64,000 bases of DNA, taken from an uncultured Bacteroidales bacterium (GTDB taxonomy: Bacteria > Bacteroidota > Bacteroidia > Bacteroidales > F082). Positions 24,783 through 32,714 of the stretch are shown here, one piece after another; position 1 is the first letter of the stretch, and each line of letters begins with the position of its first letter. The position numbers and the translations under genes are program-made. The notes beneath the pieces were generated by a model. It worked only from the letters and a program-made list of their open reading frames with translations. It ran no database searches and had not been told where the DNA came from. The stretch is from positions 43,151 through 107,150 of the forward strand of contig ONKA01000017.1 of NCBI GenBank assembly GCA_900318265.1. Direction: 5' to 3'.

Positions 24783-26516
24783 ATGTCACACATTGATTAT
24801 AAAGTAGGCGAATCCTACACTTTTACACCGCAAGAAATCGGTAAAGACTCGCGTGGCAATGAATACTTGGTTCTGCTTGATAAGCAAGGAGAACACGAGT
24901 ATCGAGTGTATCCGCAATTGGTGAAATTTCAGGAAGACAATCTTCCGCAGGAGGTAACAGCATCTGTGAGAAGCATTGACATCCTAGGAAGATTACAATT
25001 TCGTCTGGATGAAGGCGCGATGATTCGTGAGCACTACACTGAAGGCAAATATTATCTTTTCCATATTACCGACACCCGCGACGATCCCAATACCGGCGCT
25101 CACTATTATTTGATTGAAGACGATTTCTCAATGCATCGGTTCTACCGCGACGATTGCGAGGATTATAAGAAAGGCAATGACTGCATTTTGATGGTAAAGG
25201 GATTCAATGAAAAAGGATTCATTAAGTTTGAAGAACCCCAATCCAAAAAAGAGACTGCGCCAATCACAGAACAACCTAACCAAACACAGCCAGAACAACC
25301 AAATCCTAATAATTGGGACAACGCTCCCATTCTGGATATAGGTGATGAGGATACCCATCTGGAGTTCAAGACAAGTATTGTGTTTGTTCCCGGCCAAAAA
25401 AACGTTGCAGATATTGACTCTCAACTCGATAACATCCTTAAAGAATTGTGCGCATTCATGAATACTGACGGCGGTGAACTCTACATCGGAATCCATGATA
25501 AGACGAAACGTATTGTAGGTATCAGCAAGGATTATCCGCATTTAAACGATGGAGACGACCGTTATGCGGGTGATTATGAACAATCTCATGATGGCTATAA
25601 ACTAAAGATTCGAAATACCATCGACCGAAAGTGTACCAGTTTAGCTAATTCATTGATTGACTTCGAGTTTAAAGTGGTCGATGGGGCTGAATATTGCAAG
25701 ATAACGGTCAAGAAAGCCCAACGCCCCGTTTGGCTTAATGGTACCCAGTTGTGGATCAGGCAAGGATGCCGCCTCAAGCAATTGAAAGGTGACGACATCA
25801 GCTTCTTTATCACCGACACCATGAATGTAACCATCCAAAATCAACTGGAGACCGAAGGGGTCAACGCCTCAACTGTATCGCTGACGAAAGAGGAATTGGA
25901 AGAGATGTTGCACAAAATTGTCAATGTACGTAAGCAGATTGACATTCCGTTGCCTCCTCCACCGTCCCTCGACGAAGTGAAAGAGTGGGTAAACTGGCTT
26001 GACGATGGCTCATGGAAGCGCACACGTGAAAAGGCAACCGACAAACAGTATTGCATCCAAGTGCCAGTACCCGAAAAAATCACCGACCCTATGATTTTGT
26101 TTTGCTATGAATCTGGTGCTGTCAACTGTATGAGATATGCGGATTTCAGACGCGGAACGAATATGAAAGTGCTAGAGGTGAGGAAGACATGGAATATGGA
26201 TGCTGGACGACCCATCAACATACTCATTGCACCACCATCAAGTCTGCTGGTGGGTTATAGCGTCGATTATAATGGGTTACAGTATGTGAAATTCCATGAT
26301 ATAACAGATTTCACTCCTACCGCTGCCGCAAAAAACAAAGGCGTGCCTTTTGTTCCATCAGGTTTTCGGATGTTGTGTTTCAAAGTCGTTGATGGCTCTT
26401 ACAGAAAAAAACTGGCACCTCTCCAGCGAACCAAACAACAACGTTCGCAAGATGCTGGTGAGCCACTCGACAGCCCCATCTTCGTCAACGAAATAGCACT
26501 ATTGAATAGTCTATAG
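24783..26516 (+). CDS. AlbA_2 / Schlafen-AAA-like protein with OB-like N-terminus
   Basis: 577 residues. Residues 1-160 are beta-rich with repeated strands (YTFTPQEIGKDSRGNEYLVL), perhaps two OB-like domains. A Gln/Pro linker follows, then an AlbA_2/Schlafen core: HLEFKTSIVF with E194 and K196, and MNTDGGELYIGIHDK around 226-240. Schlafen-type domains include tRNA-cleaving RNases and transcriptional regulators; the acidic residues fit that family but do not prove nuclease activity. The C-terminal 200 residues are not recognised. The gene sits at the end of the defence island without a clear promoter: the 138 bases upstream (24645-24782) hold nothing I can identify. Confidence 0.75.
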   Translation: MSHIDYKVGESYTFTPQEIGKDSRGNEYLVLLDKQGEHEYRVYPQLVKFQEDNLPQEVTASVRSIDILGRLQFRLDEGAMIREHYTEGKYYLFHITDTRDDPNTGAHYYLIEDDFSMHRFYRDDCEDYKKGNDCILMVKGFNEKGFIKFEEPQSKKETAPITEQPNQTQPEQPNPNNWDNAPILDIGDEDTHLEFKTSIVFVPGQKNVADIDSQLDNILKELCAFMNTDGGELYIGIHDKTKRIVGISKDYPHLNDGDDRYAGDYEQSHDGYKLKIRNTIDRKCTSLANSLIDFEFKVVDGAEYCKITVKKAQRPVWLNGTQLWIRQGCRLKQLKGDDISFFITDTMNVTIQNQLETEGVNASTVSLTKEELEEMLHKIVNVRKQIDIPLPPPPSLDEVKEWVNWLDDGSWKRTREKATDKQYCIQVPVPEKITDPMILFCYESGAVNCMRYADFRRGTNMKVLEVRKTWNMDAGRPINILIAPPSSLLVGYSVDYNGLQYVKFHDITDFTPTAAAKNKGVPFVPSGFRMLCFKVVDGSYRKKLAPLQRTKQQRSQDAGEPLDSPIFVNEIALLNSL

Positions 26517-26595
26517 TTTGCTCATGCATTTGCAACATCGAGCCGCTACAAAGGCTTTGTCAAGATGCGCTCAGTATGTGATAGTTGTAAACAAG

Positions 26596-26618
26596 AGGAC
26601 AAAAAAAGTAATTGTCCT
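26596..26618 (+). terminator. weak terminator-like hairpin
   Basis: AGGACAA (26596-26602) pairs with TTGTCCT (26612-26618), followed by TTC only. It is placed 80 bases after the Schlafen-like gene. Confidence 0.3.
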
Positions 26619-26662
26619 TTCAAAGGTCAGGGATGATAGGAGGTACTATAAAACTCCGTGAG

Positions 26663-26736
26663 ACCCATATCTAAACTATTTTATACCCACCTCAGAAAAA
26701 GTTTAGATACGGGTGTAAACTATTTTTGAGGTGGGT
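26663..26736. repeat. interlocked inverted repeats (A-B-A'-B')
   Basis: TATCTAAACT (26668-26677) is complementary to AGTTTAGATA (26700-26709), and ACCCACCTCA (26685-26694) to TGAGGTGGGT (26727-26736). The arms alternate, so both stems can form only as a pseudoknot. Within it a 21-base unit, ACCCACCTCARAAAWAGTTTA, occurs once on each strand, and TAAACTATTTT is also repeated directly. It ends 27 bases before special promoter copy 5. The rest of 26517-26827 holds only a weak hairpin and that promoter. Confidence 0.75.
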
Positions 26737-26762
26737 GTAGTTGTGATTTTTTTTCGACTTCA

Positions 26763-26791
26763 GGTTGAAAAATTCCATCCCCGCCGCTATA
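26763..26791 (+). promoter_or_regulatory. special promoter copy 5
   Basis: GGTTGAAAA 26763-26771, 15 bases, CTATA 26787-26791 (TTGAAA-N17-TATATA). The ATG at 26828 is 36 bases downstream, the same distance as for copy 2. Confidence 0.8.
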
Positions 26792-26827
26792 TACCCATAG
26801 CAAACCGATTCCTAAAACCAGATTACT

Positions 26828-27457
26828 ATGGAACACAACAACGAATCCAAGAACAACTTTTCAGAAGTCTTCACCGGAGAAAACGGCAAAAAGGGCGTGA
26901 AGCTTAGCAACGGTAAGGTGGTAGTCCCTGCGCTTTACGACGAGATTGCCTATACTTACGACAGTTTTGAGGCCGATACCCGTCCCTATGTGGCTATCAA
27001 AGACGGCAACTACGGATTGGTGCTCCCCGACGGCAAGGGGACCGAGCTTACACCGTTTGTCTATGAGGGAATCTTCGCCGTGCCTGAGATTCTCAACCAT
27101 TTCCTTTACAAGAAGGAAAAAGGCAAACGCTTTGGCATCATGGCAATGGACGGCCGCGAAGTCACCCCCTGCAACCTCGATTCCTACAGCTGCGACGGCC
27201 AAACGGTCTATTTCCGCAGCGGCAATCACCAAGGGCTCTGGCAGTGGATTATCGACGAACTGCTGGAACCCATCTACGACGACATCGAAGTTCTCAACAT
27301 TGACGAGGCCACACTGTTCACCCTTAACGGTGAGAAAGGCTATGTGAAGGTCGAAGACCACAGCTTCATCCCGGCGAGTCTGGAAAACACTATGGACGAA
27401 GATGCTTGGCACGACTTGCTGCTTGAGTGCTTCTGCGACCAGTATCTTGATAATTGA
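26828..27457 (+). CDS. WG-repeat-like protein
   Basis: 209 residues, cytoplasmic. Repeating strands of the type NGKVVVPALYDEI, KDGNYGLVLPDGK, and KGKRFGIMAMDGREVTP, then GLWQWIIDELLEPIYDDIE, match the WG beta-repeat (KVNGKWGYIDKxG-like) with degenerate W-G pairs. Such proteins are protein- or nucleotide-binding scaffolds rather than enzymes. First gene of a three-gene operon (20-base gap to the 2H phosphoesterase gene) under special promoter copy 5. Confidence 0.7.
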   Translation: MEHNNESKNNFSEVFTGENGKKGVKLSNGKVVVPALYDEIAYTYDSFEADTRPYVAIKDGNYGLVLPDGKGTELTPFVYEGIFAVPEILNHFLYKKEKGKRFGIMAMDGREVTPCNLDSYSCDGQTVYFRSGNHQGLWQWIIDELLEPIYDDIEVLNIDEATLFTLNGEKGYVKVEDHSFIPASLENTMDEDAWHDLLLECFCDQYLDN

Positions 27458-27477
27458 TTTTTAAGCTCTGATAATTC

Positions 27478-28017
27478 ATGAGCAACTATCTAGAACTCAA
27501 AATACCCATCCGTCAATCGGCCAAGTGGTTCGTAAATCTGCGAAAGGCAATGGCGGAAGCAAAGATCCCGGTGAGATGGCAGCCGGGTGGTTTCCATCTC
27601 ACCGTGGCCTTCATCAGCAACGACCAACCCGTGAAGGCGCTATCTGTAGCATTCGACAGACAACTGTCTGGTCGCCAGGCTCCAGTTCAAACTTTTGACA
27701 AGGTGGACGCTTTCGAAGCAAAAACAGGCGATGAATTCATCCTTCACCTCACTTCGACCCAGTTGTCGCCAACATTGCAAACACTGGTGGACTTGCTGAG
27801 GAAAGAGGCTGTCGATGCGGGTGCTGATATCGAAAACGACTTCATCCTTCACGTCACGCTGGGTAGAATCGATGCAAACAAAGCAACATTGGAACAGGTG
27901 AGGCGGATTGCCGAAAGCATTCAAGTGCCGCCCTTCACACTGCTATTACAAAATGCTGAATACCGTTACTTCAGAGGCAAAAGCATCCAACGCTGGACAA
28001 TGAACCAAAACAATTAA
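27478..28017 (+). CDS. 2H phosphoesterase (LigT / 2'-5' RNA ligase-like)
   Basis: 179 residues. The two catalytic H-x-T motifs are present at the expected spacing: GGFHLTVAF (H40, T42) and ILHVTLGRI (H125, T127). Family members open 2',3'-cyclic phosphates at RNA ends, or ADP-ribose 1'',2''-cyclic phosphate made during tRNA 2'-phosphate removal. The next gene starts 4 bases after its stop and encodes a PARG/macrodomain-related protein, which would fit the second reaction chain. Substrate is inference. Confidence 0.82.
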   Translation: MSNYLELKIPIRQSAKWFVNLRKAMAEAKIPVRWQPGGFHLTVAFISNDQPVKALSVAFDRQLSGRQAPVQTFDKVDAFEAKTGDEFILHLTSTQLSPTLQTLVDLLRKEAVDAGADIENDFILHVTLGRIDANKATLEQVRRIAESIQVPPFTLLLQNAEYRYFRGKSIQRWTMNQNN

Positions 28018-28021
28018 TATC

Positions 28022-28819
28022 ATGACAGACTACAGAACCATCAACCGTCAAGTAATGACCGACACCAAAAGACAGTATGAGTCGGTAGAAGAACTGAAAG
28101 AAGCCGTTAAGAACTCCATCCGTCATCAATATATGGTGACCCAAGAGGAAAACATCGACCAGCCCATCGTGGAGAACAGTCAGACCCTTCATGTCTGCTC
28201 TGGCAAACGCAGCTTTGAGGCGGCCAAAGCCTATAAGGGCAAAAAGACCGCCGTGCTGAACTTTGCGAACAACCACGCCATAGGCGGAGCACCTTTCTCT
28301 GCCGGTGCCCAGGAGGAGTCACTTTGCAGATGCTCCACCCTGCTGCCTTGCCTGGAGGCCATGCGTGAATCTTTCTACAACAAACATATCCGCCAGTATT
28401 TGGCTGGGCAAATCGGTCTCTTGGGTAACGACGACCTGATTTATACGCCCGATGTGGTGGTGTTCAAATCGGACGAGCGCACCGACCCCATCTATCCCAA
28501 AATGATGGAGAAGAACGAATGGTATAAAGTGGACGTGATTACTTGTGCCGCTCCGGAGCTGATGAAGATGCACCACCGCCCCGCCAACTATGAGGAAATC
28601 ATCACCTCCCGCATCAAGAAAATCCTGGATGTCGCTGCCAAAGAGCAGGTCGAGGTATTGATTCTCGGCAAATGGGGTTGTGGCGCATTCAAGAATCCTT
28701 CGGATGTTGTCGCCAAGGTGTTCCGAACCTTGCTGAAAAACTACAATTTCGAAACGGTGGAGTTCGCCCTGGCGTCACAAGGGGATGTCAGCGATTCTCC
28801 TTTTGCATGGATGGGATAA
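28022..28819 (+). CDS. bacterial PARG-like protein (TIGR02452 family)
   Basis: 265 residues. The diagnostic stretch NNHAIGGAPFSAGAQEESLC (83-102) carries the Gly-rich ADP-ribose loop and the QEE motif whose glutamates (E98/E99) are catalytic in poly(ADP-ribose) glycohydrolases. C-terminal ILGKWGCGAFKNPSDVVAKV is the second macrodomain signature. It probably removes ADP-ribose from proteins or nucleic acids. It is the last gene of the WG / 2H / PARG operon, 4 bases after the 2H gene. The start MTDYRTINRQ is the first ATG of the frame. Confidence 0.85.
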   Translation: MTDYRTINRQVMTDTKRQYESVEELKEAVKNSIRHQYMVTQEENIDQPIVENSQTLHVCSGKRSFEAAKAYKGKKTAVLNFANNHAIGGAPFSAGAQEESLCRCSTLLPCLEAMRESFYNKHIRQYLAGQIGLLGNDDLIYTPDVVVFKSDERTDPIYPKMMEKNEWYKVDVITCAAPELMKMHHRPANYEEIITSRIKKILDVAAKEQVEVLILGKWGCGAFKNPSDVVAKVFRTLLKNYNFETVEFALASQGDVSDSPFAWMG

Positions 28820-28879
28820 AGCGCTAAATGCACTGGCCCTGCGTTCAAAAACCCAACTACGCTTTTTATTATCAATTCA

Positions 28880-28908
28880 GGTTGAAAACTCCATGAGTTA
28901 GCGCTATA
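28880..28908 (+). promoter_or_regulatory. special promoter copy 6
   Basis: GGTTGAAAA 28880-28888, 15 bases, CTATA 28904-28908 (TTGAAA-N17-TATAAA). The leader to the ATG at 29018 is about 110 bases with no clear hairpin. Confidence 0.8.
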
Positions 28909-29017
28909 AATCATCTGAAGCGCTAAACAAACTACTTATGGGTTTTCATACCAATTACCCCAATAAAATACGCTGTTATAGCCATGAGAAAACTACCATT
29001 CATAAAAAAACATCATC

Positions 29018-30043
29018 ATGGGAATCATCAAAACAAAAGACGACTTCAAGCATCCCGAAGAGAAAATCCAACTGCTGAACGGCACTGTGCTTGACTGCTA
29101 TCCTTTGGAACAACTAGCCACAGCACCTCGGAGCGACGCAGAAACAGAAGATGAAGAGAAACTCTTTGTGACTAACGCTTTCAGGTTTCTTCGGTATAGA
29201 AACAAAATCATGTCGGACAGCCGCATGTTCCTATGCCCTGTGCCCATACAAAACGGCCTCGTCAACACGGGGACAAGCGGATTTCATCACCCCACCTTGG
29301 GCGTTTACATTGAATGGTGGCTGAACTGCGAAAGCGCCATGATTTGCAGCGGAATAGAAACAAATAAGGTTGTTTACCACATTGCTGGCAGTCCTTTGTC
29401 GGGCAGAAATAGCTGTGGAGTTGTTGACGAAAACGGTAAAACCGAAACGGAATCCATCCATCCGTTCTCTTCGCTGTGGCCAATCTTCATGAGGATCAAC
29501 AACCGTTATGACGAAGCTAAAGGTATGTATCAGGCTTACACATTGGAACAGGTTGTCGAAATCTTGGACGAAGAAAGACTTCCTTTGATTGACGACAAGG
29601 AGTTGGAGATTATATTTCTTAAGAACGCACTTCTAAGGTGGCGATCAGATATTTTTGGTGAAATCAATCGACTGAAAGCCACGATCGATCGGCTCAAATT
29701 CCAGTTGTTTTACGGGCATCGAGACGAATTGAAAGCCATCATGGCAACCTATGAAGAAAAGAAGGAGAAGAAAGAGCAACGAGAGAAGGAAATCAATGCA
29801 GTATGCAAGGAACTGCGCAGAAAATTAAAGTCGGGCGAGATCGACAACAAGCATTACCAGCAGCAACTCACTCCGTTGAAAAAGGAAAAAGAGAACAACG
29901 ATTATTTGCTGCGAGAATACCGCCGATTTGCGCTTGAACCATTGTTTCCCGACTTGGGTTATACCGTATGTGACGCGGAAGCCTTTTTCAAGGATCCTCG
30001 CTCAGCAGGTCCTTTGAAATCCAGTAGAGGCCGGTTTTTCTGA
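29018..30043 (+). CDS. unknown protein with C-terminal coiled coil
   Basis: 341 residues, no signal peptide. The first 200 residues look globular (LFVTNAFRFLRYRNKIMSDS; LGVYIEWWLNCESAMICSG). From about 205 to 300 there is a Lys/Glu/Arg-rich coiled coil (KKEKKEQREKEINAVCKELR), followed by a short tail with Pro and Arg (GPLKSSRGRFF). No family recognised. Single gene under special promoter copy 6; nothing follows in the same direction for 149 bases. Confidence 0.65.
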   Translation: MGIIKTKDDFKHPEEKIQLLNGTVLDCYPLEQLATAPRSDAETEDEEKLFVTNAFRFLRYRNKIMSDSRMFLCPVPIQNGLVNTGTSGFHHPTLGVYIEWWLNCESAMICSGIETNKVVYHIAGSPLSGRNSCGVVDENGKTETESIHPFSSLWPIFMRINNRYDEAKGMYQAYTLEQVVEILDEERLPLIDDKELEIIFLKNALLRWRSDIFGEINRLKATIDRLKFQLFYGHRDELKAIMATYEEKKEKKEQREKEINAVCKELRRKLKSGEIDNKHYQQQLTPLKKEKENNDYLLREYRRFALEPLFPDLGYTVCDAEAFFKDPRSAGPLKSSRGRFF

Positions 30044-30133
30044 AAAAAACTGCAAATCAAAAGTGAAAAAGCAGAAGCGCCGTTTGGCAGTTGATACTAT
30101 TTGGTCAAATAATGCATTTGGTGAATCAACAAT

Positions 30134-30157
30134 TTGGAACAATTTTTGCTACTTTTG
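30134..30157 (+). promoter_or_regulatory. promoter of the repeat-protein pair
   Basis: TTGGA-ACAATTT-TTGCT (30134-30150) matches a sigma54 promoter including the -12 GC, and TACTTTTG (30150-30157) overlaps it as a vegetative -7 without a well-spaced TTTG upstream. Which one is used cannot be decided from sequence. Confidence 0.4.
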
Positions 30158-30192
30158 TTGCCAGAAAGTCAAACCATTAAACAATTAGAAAG

Positions 30193-30606
30193 ATGAAAGC
30201 ATTAAGAATTTTAATCATGGCCATAGCCATCATGATGGCATCGGGCGCGATGGCACAGACGGTCTACAACAGCAGCGGGTCGAGCTGCGGTTCAATCAGC
30301 TCTGACGGTACCGTATACAGCAAAGGCGGCTCCAGCATTGGCAGAATCTACAGCGACGGCACCGTGTACGACAAGAGCGGTTCAAGTATGGGTAAGATTG
30401 ACCGCGACGGTACCTTCTGGAACAAAAGCGGTTCTCGAATTGGTAAGCTCGACAGCGACGGTACGGTACGCAACGCCTCCGGCTCCAGCATCGGCAAGGT
30501 GGAGAGCGACGGCACGGTGCGCAACGGCTCTGGTTCCAGCATCGGCAGAGTGCAGAACGTTCCACGAGAATGGGTGGCGGCCTACTTCTTCTTTTTCTTC
30601 GATTAG
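30193..30606 (+). CDS. secreted tandem-repeat protein 1
   Basis: 137 residues. Signal peptide MKALRILIMAIAIMMASGAMA, cleaved before QTVYNSS. The mature part is seven imperfect units of about 16 residues, each like GSSIGKxxSDGTVRNxS, with Gly, Asp-Gly and Ser at fixed places; this would fold as a beta-solenoid or hairpin array. It ends in REWVAAYFFFFFD. No function known to me. The gene at 30631 is a tandem duplicate 24 bases downstream. Confidence 0.75.
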   Translation: MKALRILIMAIAIMMASGAMAQTVYNSSGSSCGSISSDGTVYSKGGSSIGRIYSDGTVYDKSGSSMGKIDRDGTFWNKSGSRIGKLDSDGTVRNASGSSIGKVESDGTVRNGSGSSIGRVQNVPREWVAAYFFFFFD

Positions 30607-30630
30607 CTTCACCTTTAAACTCATATAACC

Positions 30631-31047
30631 ATGAAAATATTACGCGTTTTAATACTGGCTGCCGGCCTCGTGATGGCATCGGGTGCAATGGCGCAGACCG
30701 TCTACAACAGCAGCGGTTCGAGCTGTGGAAAAATTGAGAGCAACGGTACCATTCGCAACAGTAGCGGCTCCAGTGTCGGCCGCTTCGATAGCGACGGCAC
30801 TATCCGTAACAGCAGTGGTTCCAGCATCGGCAAGATCGATAGGGACGGTACCTTCCGCAATAGTTCGGGCTCGAGCATCGGCAGGCTTGACAGTGATGGT
30901 ACGGTGCGCAACAGCAGTGGCGCCAGCATTGGCAAGGTCGAGAGCGACGGCACAGTGCGCAACAGCTCGGGATCATACTCGGGCAAGGCTCCAGGCATCC
31001 CACGCGAATGGGTGGCTGCCTATTTCTTCTTCTTCCCGTTCTACTAA
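30631..31047 (+). CDS. secreted tandem-repeat protein 2
   Basis: 138 residues, paralogue of the preceding gene with near-identical signal peptide end (GAMAQTVYNSSGSSCG) and the same 16-residue units (GRFDSDGTIRNSSGSSIGKI). The tail REWVAAYFFFFPFY is conserved. The nucleotide repeats are close enough to allow unequal exchange between units and between genes. A strong terminator follows. Confidence 0.75.
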   Translation: MKILRVLILAAGLVMASGAMAQTVYNSSGSSCGKIESNGTIRNSSGSSVGRFDSDGTIRNSSGSSIGKIDRDGTFRNSSGSSIGRLDSDGTVRNSSGASIGKVESDGTVRNSSGSYSGKAPGIPREWVAAYFFFFPFY

Positions 31048-31071
31048 CGGCGTAAAGAAATGCAAAAATGA

Positions 31072-31105
31072 AACGCCTGCCAATGGTTTCGTGGCGGGCG
31101 TTTTT
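31072..31105 (+). terminator. rho-independent terminator
   Basis: AACGCCTGCC (31072-31081) pairs with GGCGGGCGTT (31093-31102, one wobble pair), followed by TTTC. It ends the repeat-protein transcript; radA converges from the other side. Confidence 0.8.
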
Positions 31106-31162
31106 CTTTGCTATAGGTTTTCGTAAGATTTGACTCCGTCGAACGCAGAGCGTTTGCTTCCC

Positions 31163-32536
31163 TTATCCAAACAACTCCGCCCCCAACTCATAAACCGAAG
31201 CCACAGGCACAATCTGAATCTTAAACCGCTTGGTATCCAAGCCTTTGGCGTTATATTTTGAGACAAAAATCTTCTCAAAGCCCAGTTTGTCGGCTTCGGC
31301 AATGCGGGCTTCAATGCGGGTGACAGCGCGGATTTCGCCTGAGAGTCCTACCTCGGCGGCAAAGGCATAACGCGAAGGGATGGGGATGTCGGCATTTGAG
31401 GAAAGCACGGCAGCGATGACGGCCAAGTCGATGGCAGGATCGTCCACGTGGAGACCACCGGCGATGTTCAAGAACACATCTTTCACGGAGAGGCGGAAAC
31501 CTGCACGCTTCTCCAAGACCGCCAGCAACATGTTCATCCTGCGGATGTCGAAACCTGTGGCGGAGCGTTGGGGCGTGCCGTAGGCCGCGCTGCTCACCAA
31601 GGCCTGCGTTTCAATGAGCATGGGGCGTTGCCCTTCCATGGTGGCGGCGATGGCTATGCCGCTCACTTCCTCGTCGCGTTGCGAGAGCAGGATTTCGCTG
31701 GGGTTGGTCACCTCGCGGAGGCCGGTGGCGTTCATCTCGAAAATGCCCAACTCCGAGGCTGAGCCGAAGCGGTTCTTGATGGTGCGTAGGATGCGGAAGC
31801 CATAGTGGCGGTCGCCCTCAAACTGCAACACTGTGTCGACGATGTGTTCCAGAATCTTCGGTCCAGCGATGCTGCCGTCCTTGGTGATATGTCCGATGAG
31901 GAACACCGGCACCTGATATGCCTTGGCGATTTTGTTCATCTCGGCGGCCGTCTCACGGATTTGCGAGAGGCTGCCCGCCGTGGCATCCACGTAGGGCGAT
32001 TCGAGTGTCTGGATGGAGTCGACGATCACAATGTCGGGCTGCACGTTCTTGAAGTGCTTCAGGATCTCTTGGGTGTTGGTCTCGGTGAGGATGAGACAGT
32101 CGGTGTTATGGATGCCGATGCGCTCCGCACGCATCTTGATTTGGGTTTGGCTTTCCTCGCCAGAGATGTAAAGTATCTTTCTGCCCGCTAGTTGCAAGGC
32201 CGTCTGCAAGAGCAAAGTCGACTTGCCGATGCCGGGTTCGCCACCCACGAGAGTGAGGGAACCGAGCACCAAGCCACCGCCAAGTACGCGGTTAAGTTCT
32301 TCATAGGGCAGGATGATGCGTTGTTCCTTGGCGTTGCCAATCTCATTGATAGGCGTAGGCAAGCCTTTGTCCATCTCCAGTCCGACGCTTTTCTTCACCG
32401 ATTTGCTGTCTTTTCCCGTGACGACGGTCTCTTCCACGCAGGTGTTCCATGCGCCGCAGGCGGGACATTTCCCGAACCATTTCGGCGACTCGTTGCCACA
32501 TTCCTTGCAGAAAAAGGCGGTTTTCTCTTTTGCCAT
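31163..32536 (-). CDS. radA: RadA (Sms) branch-migration ATPase
   Basis: 457 residues, the normal length. N-terminal zinc finger CKECGNESPKWFGKCPACGAW, RecA-like core with Walker A GEPGIGKST, the RadA-specific KNRFG motif (TIKNRFGSASELGIFEM), and a C-terminal Lon-protease-like domain (GGLHVDDPAIDLAVIAAVLS). It promotes branch migration in recombinational repair. A REP-like palindrome lies directly upstream (32551-32627). Confidence 0.95.
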   Translation of the reverse strand: MAKEKTAFFCKECGNESPKWFGKCPACGAWNTCVEETVVTGKDSKSVKKSVGLEMDKGLPTPINEIGNAKEQRIILPYEELNRVLGGGLVLGSLTLVGGEPGIGKSTLLLQTALQLAGRKILYISGEESQTQIKMRAERIGIHNTDCLILTETNTQEILKHFKNVQPDIVIVDSIQTLESPYVDATAGSLSQIRETAAEMNKIAKAYQVPVFLIGHITKDGSIAGPKILEHIVDTVLQFEGDRHYGFRILRTIKNRFGSASELGIFEMNATGLREVTNPSEILLSQRDEEVSGIAIAATMEGQRPMLIETQALVSSAAYGTPQRSATGFDIRRMNMLLAVLEKRAGFRLSVKDVFLNIAGGLHVDDPAIDLAVIAAVLSSNADIPIPSRYAFAAEVGLSGEIRAVTRIEARIAEADKLGFEKIFVSKYNAKGLDTKRFKIQIVPVASVYELGAELFG

Positions 32537-32550
32537 AGTGTGTTTGTTTG

Positions 32551-32627
32551 ACGCGGGACTGCGAGACTGCGAGACGCGGGGCGTGATTGTTTTGTCCCGT
32601 GTCTCGTGTCCCGTAGTCTCGTGTCGG
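32551..32627. repeat. REP-like palindrome, family GCGGGAC
   Basis: Arms at 32551-32585 (ACGCGGGACTGCGAGACTGC...) and 32595-32627 (TCCCGTGTCTCGTGTCCCGT...) form an imperfect inverted repeat with short internal repeats of GCGAGACTGC. It separates radA from the divergent gene at 32715. Confidence 0.8.
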
Positions 32628-32675
32628 TTTATGCAGCAAAAATAATAAAAAACAGCAACCCTTTTGTTTTTTTAA

Positions 32676-32683
32676 TACCTTTG
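32676..32683 (+). promoter_or_regulatory. vegetative -7 element
   Basis: TACCTTTG, 31 bases before the ATG at 32715; GGAGG at 32706-32710 is an unusually good ribosome binding site for this window. Confidence 0.6.
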
Positions 32684-32714
32684 TCGCCAATTAGGAATTA
32701 AATCAGGAGGTTGG

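Noticed and set aside
30300-31000. CRISPR-like repeats in the secreted repeat genes
   Set aside because: The repeats are contiguous, in frame, differ from unit to unit and encode a protein repeat; no spacers.
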